Assembly (NCBI GenBank): GCA_031286695.1
Contig: JAITTY010000021.1
Span: 51,488 to 115,487 of the forward strand
Length of the DNA: 64,000 bases
Origin: Sphingobacterium sp.
Lineage (GTDB): Bacteria > Bacteroidota > Bacteroidia > Sphingobacteriales > Sphingobacteriaceae
Direction of reading: 5' to 3'
Shown: one piece after another, positions 25,595 to 34,693 of the stretch
How the letters are laid out: each line of letters opens with the position of its first letter
Position numbering within the stretch: the stretch's first letter is position 1
Program-made: the position numbers and the translations under genes
The notes under the pieces: model-generated
What the model was told of the DNA's origin: nothing
Database searches by the model: none
Seen by the model: only the letters and a program-made list of their open reading frames with translations

Positions 25595-26683
25595 TTAATG
25601 ATGAGCGTGTTCCTCTACTGCCATTCCAATAAATAGGGATGACAACATCGTAAAAATGAATGCTTGAAGAAAAGCTACTAAAAGTTCCAATAAGAATAAA
25701 ACAAGTGTCAATACCATGGAGACACCTATACTACCTCCTACTGTCAACTGTTGCTGGAATAAATAGACAATTGCGATCAAACCCATCACCACAGAGTGAC
25801 CAGCTGTAATATTCGCAAACAAACGCAGCATTAAGGAGAAGGGTTTTGTAAACATACCCAACACCTCAATTGGTGCTAAAACTATTTTAAAAGGAACAGG
25901 AACACCTGGCATCCAGAAAATATGTTTCCAGTAATCTTTATTTCCTTTAAAATTGATAACAAAAAAGGTAAATAAAGCTAAACATAAAGTTACAGTAATA
26001 TTCCCCGTTACGTTAAAACCTAGTGGTGTTAAACCCAATAAGTTTAGAATAAAAATCAGGAAAAACACAGACAACAGATAAGGCATAAATTCTTTATAAC
26101 GGTGACCGATATTAGGAATGGCCATTTCATCGCGCACATATAAAACCAAAGGTTCTAAAACACGACCGATGCCCTTTGGAAGGTTATTTACACCTTTTTT
26201 ATAGGTCTTAGCTAGACCGATAAAGCCCCAAAACATTAAAAATGCTGCTAGTATTAAGCCTACAACATTTTTTGTAATCGAAAAATCCAGTGGCTTTGCA
26301 TTGGTAGGATGATGTTTTTCATCGTAATTCAATGTTCCCGTAGCATCTGTTTTGTAGATCTTACCGTGGTAAAGTGTATAGTATTGACCGTTCTTTTCCA
26401 CAACAGATTCACCGTGATGAAACTCGCCAGAAGAAAAAACTACCAATCCATTATCAATAAGAATTACTGGCAATGGAAAACCGTAATGTTTTCCTGCTTT
26501 TTTATCGGTAAACAAAGAGAAATAATGATCATCCTGTAAGTGATGTTGACTATACTCTTTAATTTCCTCAGCCTGGGTTTTAGGCGCATCCCCATGCGCT
26601 TCCTCAGCTGCTTTTAAGGTAAAAGGATTGACAGCAAGAAAAATTACTGCAAATAATAAAAGTGCTCTCTTAAGATTCACCAT
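25595..26683 (-). CDS. atpB: ATP synthase F0 subunit a
   Basis: A 362-residue protein. A signal-like N-terminus (about 1-24) and a His-rich soluble region (about 25-130) precede the membrane domain; this extension is usual in Bacteroidota subunit a. The essential Arg is in PFSLMLRLFANITAGH, and the last helix is in LVAFLQAFIFTMLSSLFIGMA. It forms the ion half-channels next to the c-ring. It is 35 bases upstream of atpE. Confidence 0.96.
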   Translation of the reverse strand: MVNLKRALLLFAVIFLAVNPFTLKAAEEAHGDAPKTQAEEIKEYSQHHLQDDHYFSLFTDKKAGKHYGFPLPVILIDNGLVVFSSGEFHHGESVVEKNGQYYTLYHGKIYKTDATGTLNYDEKHHPTNAKPLDFSITKNVVGLILAAFLMFWGFIGLAKTYKKGVNNLPKGIGRVLEPLVLYVRDEMAIPNIGHRYKEFMPYLLSVFFLIFILNLLGLTPLGFNVTGNITVTLCLALFTFFVINFKGNKDYWKHIFWMPGVPVPFKIVLAPIEVLGMFTKPFSLMLRLFANITAGHSVVMGLIAIVYLFQQQLTVGGSIGVSMVLTLVLFLLELLVAFLQAFIFTMLSSLFIGMAVEEHAHH

Positions 26684-26777
26684 TTCAGATTACTATTGAA
26701 TAATAAAAAATTTTGCGCAAAAATACAATTTTATTTGGCATAAATCACCATTTGTTTAAACTTTTTCCAAAAATAGT

Positions 26778-27176
26778 TTAAACCTTTTTATCTGCTTGAT
26801 TTAAAGCGCTAAAAGCAATGTATACATCCACAAATAAAGCGATGAAAAATACAACCAAAAAGTTATATTCGATAAAGTTGTTTTCAACGGTCTTTAGCCC
26901 GTCTTTTATATATATATACCCTGCGACAGCTTTCAGCAGCACCAGCCCTAGAAATATCACCCCTAATTTCTCGGGCATGGACCAGTTCGCAAAAAAGATC
27001 AAAACCGCAGCCAGCAAAGAAGAACAGAAGCCAAAGGTATACATCCCGACAAGACTGTAGGAAGTTTGAGCCCAGTATCCCCCGGTATTCATTCCGGATA
27101 TCACTAGATAATGTGCAGCAAAACTTGCCACAAAAACGATCAGCAGTACAAGTACGCTTTTCAGATAACTATTCAT
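26778..27176 (-). CDS. AtpI-like four-TM membrane protein of the atp operon
   Basis: A 132-residue protein starting MNSYLKSVLVLLIVF with four predicted TM helices. It sits in the position of atpI/uncI, between the AtpZ-like gene and atpB, and overlaps the AtpZ-like gene by 8 bases. Bacteroidota often carry a small membrane protein here. A role in c-ring assembly or ion supply to the synthase is inferred only from position. The frame extends upstream to 27227, but that extension overlaps the AtpZ gene and is less likely. Confidence 0.75.
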   Translation of the reverse strand: MNSYLKSVLVLLIVFVASFAAHYLVISGMNTGGYWAQTSYSLVGMYTFGFCSSLLAAVLIFFANWSMPEKLGVIFLGLVLLKAVAGYIYIKDGLKTVENNFIEYNFLVVFFIALFVDVYIAFSALNQADKKV

Positions 27177-27396
27177 TTTTATTAATTTGATTTGCCTGCC
27201 TGATAAATTGGAGCAGAGATATAACAACTCCTAAAAGTGTAAGCCCTTTCATCCCCCATTCTCCCGCAATTACATATTTATTGTCTAACCAACTTCCGAC
27301 CCAATAAAATAAATATATTGTAATACCCATCTGAATGGGCATGGAAGTAAAAACAATCCATTTGTTAATTTTCTTGTTGGATTTCTCTTCTTTCAA
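27169..27396 (-). CDS. AtpZ/AtpI-family small membrane protein, first gene of the atp operon
   Basis: A 75-residue protein with two TM helices. The segments MPIQMGITIYLFYWVGSWLD and GLTLLGVVISLLQFI match the AtpZ (ATPase_gene1) family; AtpZ with AtpI has been linked to Mg2+/Ca2+ handling at the synthase. No in-frame ATG is available: the frame opens with a TTG at 27396 directly after a stop codon, so a TTG start is inferred. A TATATTTG promoter box lies 22 bases upstream. Confidence 0.78.
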   Translation of the reverse strand: MKEEKSNKKINKWIVFTSMPIQMGITIYLFYWVGSWLDNKYVIAGEWGMKGLTLLGVVISLLQFIRQANQINKNE

Positions 27397-27418
27397 TTAG
27401 CATATAATAAAAGGTTGA

Positions 27419-27426
27419 CAAATATA
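27419..27426 (-). promoter_or_regulatory. -7 promoter box of the ATP synthase operon
   Basis: TATATTTG on the minus strand matches TAnnTTTG and lies 22 bases upstream of the TTG start of the AtpZ-like gene. Confidence 0.6.
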
Positions 27427-27445
27427 CATCATAAATTCTTATCCA

Positions 27446-29671
27446 TTACAATCCCAAAACTTTTTGTCCAATTTTAATATCCGGATAATCAATATCTGCC
27501 CCCAAAAGCATTTTAAGTTCCGAAGAAGACTTATCCGGATTTGCACGAATAACACCAAGAATACGATCCAACTTATCCTGCTCGATCAACTCTGTTGCTT
27601 CCACTTCCGTACCAACAAAGTTAATTAAATGTCCATATATCGTACCAGCGACCATCCCGCGCTTAACAGCTATATCAGCAATGCTCATCCCATCCTTAAA
27701 CATTTCTAAGGAAATCTCCTTTGTATCCAACTTCTTCGGTCCTTCTTCATCTGCACTTTGCGCAGCCAACTCGTCTTTTTCTTTGGTCTTCACACTGGCA
27801 GCAACATCGAGCATCGCTGTTTGAAAATCTTCCCGTTTTGAAAGCGTATCAGCAATAAGCAGACAATGCTGCAACTGCTCGCGTTTTCGCTTGTAATCAA
27901 GCAATAGTGCTTTTAACTCGTCAATATATTTCTTCGTACGTTTTCGTATCTGATACTCTTCGATATGTTTGGTTAAGGCCTCAATCAGATCTACATCCAT
28001 TTTCGGTAAAAACCAATTGACCGCAGCAGTAGAACGTTCACAGATTACATCATAATCGATCGCGTTTTTATCCCGCAACAAATCATACAATACAACAATA
28101 AACTTATGTGCAACTTTCTCCTGGGTCTGAAGGTGCTTGACCAATTGTTGAAAAAATAGTACTGCTTGTTCCTTTCCATCAATATTACGCTCTTCAAGTG
28201 ATTTCAGCAGCTCCGAAGTCTCGGCCAATAGACCGTCCCAACGGAAACCATGCATTAAAATCTGGCCAAGATAATTCCGTTGGCATTGTTCTAGAATCTC
28301 ATTGACATCAGCCTGTCCCTGAGTACGCTGCGCAAATTCGACAACTTGGTAATCGGTACGGATGGCATAAGATGGGATGATCGATTTTAATACAAGCCCG
28401 TCTAAACTCGTTAAACGACTCAATGCAACGTATACCTGTCCCGCGGCAAAAGAGGTCCCCGCGTCGATGATTGCTTTTTGAAAAGTTAAGCCCTGGCTTT
28501 TATGAATGGTGATAGCCCAGGCCAGTCGAAGTGGAAATTGCGAAAATGTCCCCAATATCTCCTCCTTAATCTGATCTTGCCCCTTATCGTAATTATACCG
28601 AATATTCTCCCAGGTCTCCCTTTTTACCGTTACAGATTCAGACCCATCAGGAAATGTAACCGTTACTGTGCCCTGCACCGTATCGATGTCCTTTACCGTA
28701 CCAATCTTTCCATTGTAATATTTACGTTCATCTCCCGAATCGTTTCGAATAAACATCACCTGTGCCCCTATCTTTAAGGATAACGTTTCTTCAGCAGGGT
28801 AGGAACCCTGCGCAAAATCATCTTTGACAACAGCCTTAAGATTTAACATTTTACCTGATAATGATGCCAACTTGGCTCCGTTTATTTCATCAGCATTTCG
28901 ATTATGGGAGGTCAATGTAATATACTGTTCCACCTCATTTGGAACAAAGTCCTGCTGATAGTAACCATTTAAGGTCGTGAGCATATCACTGGTACACTGA
29001 TTGTTTCGTATGGCATTCAATATGGAAATAAAACCCTCATCTTGCTGACGATAAATTTTATTGAGCTCTAACATCACCAAAGGATTATCCCTTAAAATTT
29101 TAGCGTTAAAGAAGAAAACAGAAGAATAATGATCCCGTAAAACATTCCATTCGGCATCTTTCACCACTGGTGGCAACTGATATAAATCTCCGATAAACAA
29201 TACTTGTAAACCACCAAAAGGTCGCATATCGCGACGAACAGATTGCAGGATCACATTAATTGCATCCAATGTATCTGCACGGACCATTGAAACCTCATCA
29301 ATCACCAAAAGCTCAAGTTCCTGCAAGATAGCCCTGCGCTGCTTCGTCAGTTTAATCGTACTGAATAAACGTGATTTATTGTAAATATGACTATCCTGCT
29401 CGTCCCAACGTAACTCATAATCTTCAATAAAGGTCCCAAAAGGAAGCCAAAATAAAGAATGTAAAGTGGTTCCGCCCGCATTCATCGCAGCGACGCCCGT
29501 GGGTGCCGTAATAGCCATCTTCTTGTAGCTATGCTCACGGATATACTTCAAGAACGTCGTTTTTCCTGTACCAGCCTTTCCTGTTATAAATATGTTTTGG
29601 TTCGTTTGGTTAACAAAAGCAACAGCCTGCATAAATGCAGTATTTTCCCGATCGACTTGAAAGTTTGACAT
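27446..29671 (-). CDS. PIF1/RecD2-like superfamily 1 helicase with C-terminal HTH domain
   Basis: A 741-residue helicase. Walker A is GKAGTGKTTFL (about 32-41), Walker B LLVIDEVSMV, and the C-terminal motifs IHKSQGLTFQKA and YVALSRLTSLDGL are as in PIF1-family enzymes. The last ~90 residues (EISLEMFKDGMSIADIAVKRGM onward) form an HTH_40-type helix-turn-helix domain also found at the end of RecQ-like helicases. It probably unwinds structured DNA 5' to 3'. It is a single gene with its own TAATTTTG box. Confidence 0.88.
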   Translation of the reverse strand: MSNFQVDRENTAFMQAVAFVNQTNQNIFITGKAGTGKTTFLKYIREHSYKKMAITAPTGVAAMNAGGTTLHSLFWLPFGTFIEDYELRWDEQDSHIYNKSRLFSTIKLTKQRRAILQELELLVIDEVSMVRADTLDAINVILQSVRRDMRPFGGLQVLFIGDLYQLPPVVKDAEWNVLRDHYSSVFFFNAKILRDNPLVMLELNKIYRQQDEGFISILNAIRNNQCTSDMLTTLNGYYQQDFVPNEVEQYITLTSHNRNADEINGAKLASLSGKMLNLKAVVKDDFAQGSYPAEETLSLKIGAQVMFIRNDSGDERKYYNGKIGTVKDIDTVQGTVTVTFPDGSESVTVKRETWENIRYNYDKGQDQIKEEILGTFSQFPLRLAWAITIHKSQGLTFQKAIIDAGTSFAAGQVYVALSRLTSLDGLVLKSIIPSYAIRTDYQVVEFAQRTQGQADVNEILEQCQRNYLGQILMHGFRWDGLLAETSELLKSLEERNIDGKEQAVLFFQQLVKHLQTQEKVAHKFIVVLYDLLRDKNAIDYDVICERSTAAVNWFLPKMDVDLIEALTKHIEEYQIRKRTKKYIDELKALLLDYKRKREQLQHCLLIADTLSKREDFQTAMLDVAASVKTKEKDELAAQSADEEGPKKLDTKEISLEMFKDGMSIADIAVKRGMVAGTIYGHLINFVGTEVEATELIEQDKLDRILGVIRANPDKSSSELKMLLGADIDYPDIKIGQKVLGL

Positions 29672-29692
29672 ATCCTGAAATTAGATTGATCA

Positions 29693-29700
29693 CAAAATTA
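29693..29700 (-). promoter_or_regulatory. -7 promoter box for the helicase gene
   Basis: TAATTTTG on the minus strand matches TAnnTTTG, 21 bases upstream of the ATG at 29671. Confidence 0.5.
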
Positions 29701-29867
29701 GCAATTTCATTTTTAACTTCACGCGACATATTATAGCTAGGGATATCCAAAACAGCTCCATTATAACGGATTTAGATAAAGCTAAAACGGTTAACTTAAA
29801 ATATTAATGGATTTTTTTTATATTTAGCAACTGAATTAACGAATAACAAATTTTTAGAATTTTTAAT

Positions 29868-30365
29868 ATGGCTATAGATAAAATCGCATTGTTTGAAAAA
29901 GTACAGGAAATGCTGACATCCAAAGGTTTTCGTATTGATAAATCAGATGCTGCACGCCCTTGGGGAGGATTTTTCGTTATCGACGAATCCCAAGCACAAG
30001 AATTTGCCGATGAGTACTTCGGCGGAATGGATGTACAAGAATTAAGAATCTCAGGGAAATTAAGTCCAAAAATTTTAATTGTTGCACCAGAGAAAAGACT
30101 TTCATGGCAATATCACCACCGTCGTGCCGAAATCTGGCGTGTTATCCAAGGTAACGTAGGCGTCATGGTTTCTGACACCGATGAAGAATCGGTTGTTTCA
30201 ACATTGAAAGAAGGCGAAACGATTAGATTGCGTCAAGGGCAACGTCACCGTTTAATTGGATTGGATGGCTTCGGTATTTTAGCCGAGATCTGGCAGCACA
30301 CAGATGCCAACAATCCTTCTGATGAAGACGATATTGTTCGCGTACAAGATGATTTTGGCAGATAA
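29868..30365 (+). CDS. Cupin protein related to type II mannose-6-phosphate isomerase
   Basis: A 165-residue protein with a single cupin domain. RPWGGF (about residue 25), the metal-binding LSWQYHHRRAEIWRVIQG (His, His and Glu ligands) and RHRLIG followed by AEIWQH give the two cupin motifs. They resemble the isomerase half of bifunctional mannose-1-phosphate guanylyltransferase/mannose-6-phosphate isomerase. The substrate is not certain. It is transcribed alone, with a strong terminator after it. Confidence 0.75.
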   Translation: MAIDKIALFEKVQEMLTSKGFRIDKSDAARPWGGFFVIDESQAQEFADEYFGGMDVQELRISGKLSPKILIVAPEKRLSWQYHHRRAEIWRVIQGNVGVMVSDTDEESVVSTLKEGETIRLRQGQRHRLIGLDGFGILAEIWQHTDANNPSDEDDIVRVQDDFGR

Positions 30366-30389
30366 TAGTCCCACAGGACCGTTAACGCC

Positions 30390-30433
30390 AAAACAAAGAT
30401 TCCCAATCAACAATTGGGAATCTTTGTTTTTAC
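30390..30433 (+). terminator. Terminator after the cupin gene
   Basis: A perfect 18-bp stem (30390-30407 with 30413-30430) with a 5-base loop ends in a T-run. Confidence 0.85.
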
Positions 30434-30600
30434 CCCAAACATAAAGTGACATAGCAGCCGATTCACTCTTCCTACTTTGCGTTTCATCGCTTTTATCCAA
30501 GCTCCTCCATCCCATGTCCATTTCAGGTGCCCCATAACGCAATTCATTAGAAGAGAATATTAATTTTTATTATTTTAGTAAAGATATAATCAACTATGAC

Positions 30601-31347
30601 ATGATGAGCAACGACGATACTAAAAGAGGATCCAGTATATTAAACAGTCTGAAGAAATTAATTTTTGAGGACGATCAGCCGCAGCAAACTCCGCCGGTAC
30701 AAGCCCCACCGGATCCAACCACTAATGCCGCTCCTGAAAGACCGCATGTACCACCGGCATATCCATCGCCCTCAGAACCCACTAAAACTGGAAAAACACC
30801 GCCTCCAATCCCTATAACAGCCAATGACGGAACAACCGACCTCAAAGAAATGAAAATAAAGGTCTATGCCATCCTTGAAAAACTCAACGAACAAGGTGTG
30901 GATTTTTTTGAAGTTTGGAACGCCGCAGCAGCAATGGGAAAAGTAGAGGAAAACACATTAAAAGCAGCCTATACCTCACTGAAATTTGTAGACAGTTCGT
31001 TGACCAAAGATAAACTGGTTGTAACTGGCACAAATTATGCTAATAAATTGAAAGAAACCATTGCCAAAGAATCGGAACAAAAACAGGCTGAAAAGAAAAA
31101 GACCGAACAGGACCGAACCATGGAGATTGCAAATCTGAACACCGAAATCAAAACAATAACGGAGAATATCGCCAAATTGCAAGATGACCTACAGAAAAAA
31201 CAGCTCGCTTTGGGACAGATTAATGAAAAGTACGAACCAAGAATTAAAGATATCGAACAAAAAATAAACATCGGCAACGCGGCCGTTGATGAAGTGGTCA
31301 CCGAAATCAACACTGCATTGCGTATGATTAATCAATCAATAACATAA
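30601..31347 (+). CDS. Proline-rich coiled-coil protein of unknown function
   Basis: A 248-residue cytoplasmic protein. Residues about 22-78 are rich in Pro and probably disordered; about 80-140 is helical (LKEMKIKVYAILEKLNEQG); about 150-245 is a strongly predicted coiled coil (ESEQKQAEKKKTEQDRTM and following). No catalytic motif or known family is recognised. It is 10 bases upstream of the next gene and starts a three-gene plus-strand operon. A partner or adaptor role for the membrane proteins downstream is inferred. A second ATG directly follows the first. Confidence 0.75.
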   Translation: MMSNDDTKRGSSILNSLKKLIFEDDQPQQTPPVQAPPDPTTNAAPERPHVPPAYPSPSEPTKTGKTPPPIPITANDGTTDLKEMKIKVYAILEKLNEQGVDFFEVWNAAAAMGKVEENTLKAAYTSLKFVDSSLTKDKLVVTGTNYANKLKETIAKESEQKQAEKKKTEQDRTMEIANLNTEIKTITENIAKLQDDLQKKQLALGQINEKYEPRIKDIEQKINIGNAAVDEVVTEINTALRMINQSIT

Positions 31348-31357
31348 AAATAAATCA

Positions 31358-32467
31358 ATGGAAAGAAAAGATCAGTATGTTAATATTCCCGCTGAGATAA
31401 AAACGCAACTTCCGATATTTCAAGTACTGGGCGACCATTTGCCTGCGCAATTAAAATCACCAGAAGCGAAGAAGACAGCTTCGTCGATCTTCTTTTGGGC
31501 ACTTTTACTGGGCGGAGCTTTTGCTTTTTTTAAGTACTTACCGATTATGTTGGAATATGCCGGAAAAAGTATACTTTTTGTGATATTCAGTATAATCTTG
31601 ATTACCTTATTATTGCTAGCCCCAAAGATTATTGCGCTATTGCACCGATTGGGAACCGTCCTACTTTTTAAAGGTGAAAAATCCATCATTAGAAATAACC
31701 CAATTGAAACTTTACAACTGTTATCAAGAGATGCAAAAGACACCCTGAAACGTGTGAAGGAAAAAATCAGTAATGTAGACGGTGTCCGCATCGACATGAT
31801 TCAAAGCGGTGAAACTGCACAAAAGACGGCGGAAGAAAAATATACTTATGCCAAACGTTTTACAGCAGAGGCCGCAAATCTCGACGAGAAATCAAAGGAA
31901 GAAACGAGCAAAAATAATGCAGAGAAGGCAAATGCTTATGCAAGAGATGCCAAAGAAACCCGTACCAAAGCATTTTTATTGGGAAAAGAAGGCGAATCAG
32001 AAGAGCAAAATGCACGCAGTTATGTCCAATATGCCAATCAATTTGCAAAAGTATTGGAAGTCCTAAAAGATAATGAAAGTGCCGCTCGCATTTATGTAAG
32101 CACCTTGGATAGCAGCATTTCCATTATCTCCAAGAAGTTGGAAGCGACTCAGAAAATGAAAAATGCTACGGACGGACTGGCCGATGTATTCAATATCAAA
32201 GATGGCTGGGCATTTCAGGAGGCCATGAATGCGGCAACTGGTGCCATTAGTCAGAATATTGCTTCCATCCGATCCAATTTGGATTTCTTGGACCAAAACA
32301 ACAATATTACTGTTGGAGGAACGCCTACACAGGGTGAGTTGGAAGAGTTTATCCGCAAAGTTGACGAGCGTAATCTCAATGTACTTAACGTAACGCAAAT
32401 GGCCGATGCCAGCTATGAACTCAAACCCGAAGAAAAAGTAGATAAAGGATTTACCTTACTTGATTAA
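31358..32467 (+). CDS. Two-TM protein with long cytoplasmic coiled coil, unknown function
   Basis: A 369-residue protein. A short N-terminal arm precedes two adjacent TM helices (about 42-62 and 70-94), and then about 220 residues of Ala/Lys/Glu-rich helix (about 120-330) that should form a coiled coil at the inner face of the membrane. The layout resembles membrane-bound versions of PspA-type stress proteins, but no PspA signature is recognised. It lies between the Pro-rich coiled-coil gene and the ASKHA-like gene, with 10- and 29-base gaps. Confidence 0.75.
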   Translation: MERKDQYVNIPAEIKTQLPIFQVLGDHLPAQLKSPEAKKTASSIFFWALLLGGAFAFFKYLPIMLEYAGKSILFVIFSIILITLLLLAPKIIALLHRLGTVLLFKGEKSIIRNNPIETLQLLSRDAKDTLKRVKEKISNVDGVRIDMIQSGETAQKTAEEKYTYAKRFTAEAANLDEKSKEETSKNNAEKANAYARDAKETRTKAFLLGKEGESEEQNARSYVQYANQFAKVLEVLKDNESAARIYVSTLDSSISIISKKLEATQKMKNATDGLADVFNIKDGWAFQEAMNAATGAISQNIASIRSNLDFLDQNNNITVGGTPTQGELEEFIRKVDERNLNVLNVTQMADASYELKPEEKVDKGFTLLD

Positions 32468-32496
32468 CTAACACAAAATCATATTACTTCAACATT

Positions 32497-33489
32497 ATGG
32501 AAGAAAAATCAACATGGGCAAGATTAAGATGGCCTATCAAAGCAATTATTATCGCCTTACCTATTCTGGCAATCGGTTACTGGGCCATGCAATCGGGCAA
32601 ATTTGATGCTAACCCCACTGTTCAAACAGATTCAACAAGCAATAATGGTCATGCGATCGCACCTTCATCAGGCTCAGAAACGACACGTTCATTCAACTAT
32701 CAACCCGAAAAACCAGTCGACGGCGAATACAAGGGTGTAGTTGAAGTTGGCGCTTCGGGTTTCAATTCCTTTGTCGTCAATATGGACAAAGAAAATCGCT
32801 GGGAGATCATTTCCAAAGACTTTGGAAAGTCATTTGCATATGAAGGATTGGCAAATACGGAAGACATCCGTAAAGGATTAAAAGATTATATAGGCATGAT
32901 GCTCGATAAAGGCGTCAAATCCAAAAACATACATTTCGTCATTAGCTCCGGAGCTCAAAAAGAACCTAAGACTTCGGTTATCAGTGCTGAACTAAGAAAA
33001 ATGGGCTTTGTGGTCAACTTGGTCACAGCAGAGCAAGAAGGAAAATTAGCGTTAAAATCTGTCCTGCCGAAAGCTTACGAAGACAATTCATTTGTTGTTG
33101 ATATTGGCTCCGGTAACACCAAAATCTCCTGGATTGATGGTGACACAAAATCGGTAGAAGCACCTGGTGCAAAATATTATGAAAAAGACCTTAAAGATGA
33201 TGCTGTCTATACAGAAGTAAAAAAACTAGGCGAGAAAATTCCGGAAAATAAAAGAGAAGTTTGTTTTATTATAGGCGGGGTTCCTTTTGAACTAGCATCG
33301 CAGACACGCCAAGGTGAAGAGCGTTTTACGGTTTTGAACGATCCAGCATCCTACAAAGCAGATAAAATAAAAACAAAAAGCGGCGTCAACATCTATAAAG
33401 CAATTAAAGATGCAACCAATTGCGACACCTTCGTGTTTGATTGGGATGCCAATTTCACGATTGGGTTCCTGCTTTCACTAAACAAATAG
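32497..33489 (+). CDS. Membrane-anchored protein with an ASKHA (Ppx/GppA/actin-like) ATPase fold
   Basis: A 330-residue protein with one N-terminal TM helix (about 13-31) and a low-complexity linker (40-75). The rest looks like a compact ASKHA domain: a phosphate-1-like strand VEVGASGFNSFVV (82-94, with Glu in place of the usual Asp), NLVTAEQEGKLA (174-185) resembling the Ppx/GppA segment, a phosphate-2 motif VVDIGSGNTKISW (200-212), and an adenosine-like FIIGGVPFELA (257-267). It lacks the C-terminal HD domain of GppA. The fold is inferred from these motifs; the ligand (ATP or polyphosphate) is open. It is last in the three-gene operon. Confidence 0.7.
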   Translation: MEEKSTWARLRWPIKAIIIALPILAIGYWAMQSGKFDANPTVQTDSTSNNGHAIAPSSGSETTRSFNYQPEKPVDGEYKGVVEVGASGFNSFVVNMDKENRWEIISKDFGKSFAYEGLANTEDIRKGLKDYIGMMLDKGVKSKNIHFVISSGAQKEPKTSVISAELRKMGFVVNLVTAEQEGKLALKSVLPKAYEDNSFVVDIGSGNTKISWIDGDTKSVEAPGAKYYEKDLKDDAVYTEVKKLGEKIPENKREVCFIIGGVPFELASQTRQGEERFTVLNDPASYKADKIKTKSGVNIYKAIKDATNCDTFVFDWDANFTIGFLLSLNK

Positions 33490-33505
33490 TCAAGACGATT
33501 AGCAT

Positions 33506-33547
33506 AAAAAAAGCGCTGTTCTCTTTTGTTGAGAACAGCGCTTTTTT
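33506..33547. terminator. Bidirectional terminator between the two halves of the 30.6-35.8 kb locus
   Basis: A perfect 17-bp stem, A-run plus AGCGCTGTTCTC paired with GAGAACAGCGCT plus T-run, closes a 7-base loop between convergent genes. Confidence 0.88.
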
Positions 33548-33560
33548 ATAACCTTTTTTG

Positions 33561-34670
33561 TTATCCCATAAAACTCAAGAGATATAAAACAATAATGATC
33601 GCCAATACCAAAAAAGCAATTTTCCAAAAGCTATAAGGTCGTTGTCCATAAACTTTACCGTTAAATGCATTGACCATAATCTGATAACTTTTTCCCTTGT
33701 ATTGATATGCAGACAACCATACCGGTAAGAGAATATATTTCAATTTAATGGATTTAAAATCACTATCAATAGAATCGATATCCTGTGTATCACCTCCTAT
33801 ATCATTCTCCACCTGACGTTCGATTTCCCGATCCATAATAGTCCGGGCAGTTGCCGCCGCTTTTACATGATCCACACTAAAAGTTTCAGCGATAAAGCCA
33901 CTTAAATACTGCTCATTGAAAGGTTTCAGATAGCCCAAATTCCAAGGCCCTATTTTATCAGAGAACTTTTCGGGAAGAGATGTTGAGCCCGATATGACAA
34001 TATCCTTAAATTGACTATAGATACTACCTGAAGCTGGATACCAATTTGTTCGTCTTTCTTCGTATTCTTCCGTCTCACCATCCGAATTGCGTCTTGTACG
34101 CGTCACATAATAATACTCTCCACGTGACCCGACGTAATCAGAATGTACATCTGCATCATAGGACCAAAATGGCACATACACCCCTTTTAAACGATCATTA
34201 CGTGAATTAAAAATTCGCTTAAAGTCATTCGGAGCGAACCATATCTTACCAGCCCATTGTGTCAATAGCCCAAAAGCATTTTTGTAATCAACGGAAAAGG
34301 GAACAAGACCATGTGGCTTCACAATACGCTTTTGCTGATGGTCAATTACCAACGGTGAAGCACAAAAAGCACATAAATCTGCGGTAACATGAGGATTCAA
34401 ACGCGAGTTTGCCCCACAGTTACTACAATGCACAACTTCTGCCAGATAGCTATAGCGCTCATCGGCGAGTCCTTCCATTGCTTGTCCAAAGACTTTATAA
34501 TCTGTAGATTCAATATGCCCATCTTCTGGTAGCTGATCGGCTATTTCATTTCTGGTTCCACAATAGGAACATTCTAAATAGGAAGTACCGGGCTGATAAG
34601 TCAAAATAGCACCACAACCCTGACATTTTAACCCCTGCTCTATTTCGGAGGTTTTTTCTTCAAAACTCAT
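33561..34670 (-). CDS. Double zinc-ribbon (TFIIB-type) protein with C-terminal TM anchor
   Basis: A 369-residue protein. Two CxxC-CxxC zinc ribbons are visible: C16/C19/C34/C37 and C82/C85/C100/C103. A large middle domain (about 120-335; includes WFAPNDFKRIF and GVYVPFWSYDADV) is followed by one TM helix (about 346-366) with the bulk of the protein on the cytoplasmic side. It resembles the Bacillus YdjG type of zinc-ribbon membrane protein found with SPFH proteins. It lies 23 bases after the SPFH gene on the same strand. Confidence 0.8.
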   Translation of the reverse strand: MSFEEKTSEIEQGLKCQGCGAILTYQPGTSYLECSYCGTRNEIADQLPEDGHIESTDYKVFGQAMEGLADERYSYLAEVVHCSNCGANSRLNPHVTADLCAFCASPLVIDHQQKRIVKPHGLVPFSVDYKNAFGLLTQWAGKIWFAPNDFKRIFNSRNDRLKGVYVPFWSYDADVHSDYVGSRGEYYYVTRTRRNSDGETEEYEERRTNWYPASGSIYSQFKDIVISGSTSLPEKFSDKIGPWNLGYLKPFNEQYLSGFIAETFSVDHVKAAATARTIMDREIERQVENDIGGDTQDIDSIDSDFKSIKLKYILLPVWLSAYQYKGKSYQIMVNAFNGKVYGQRPYSFWKIAFLVLAIIIVLYLLSFMG

Positions 34671-34693
34671 AAAACTCGGTCCTGCATTTTACC

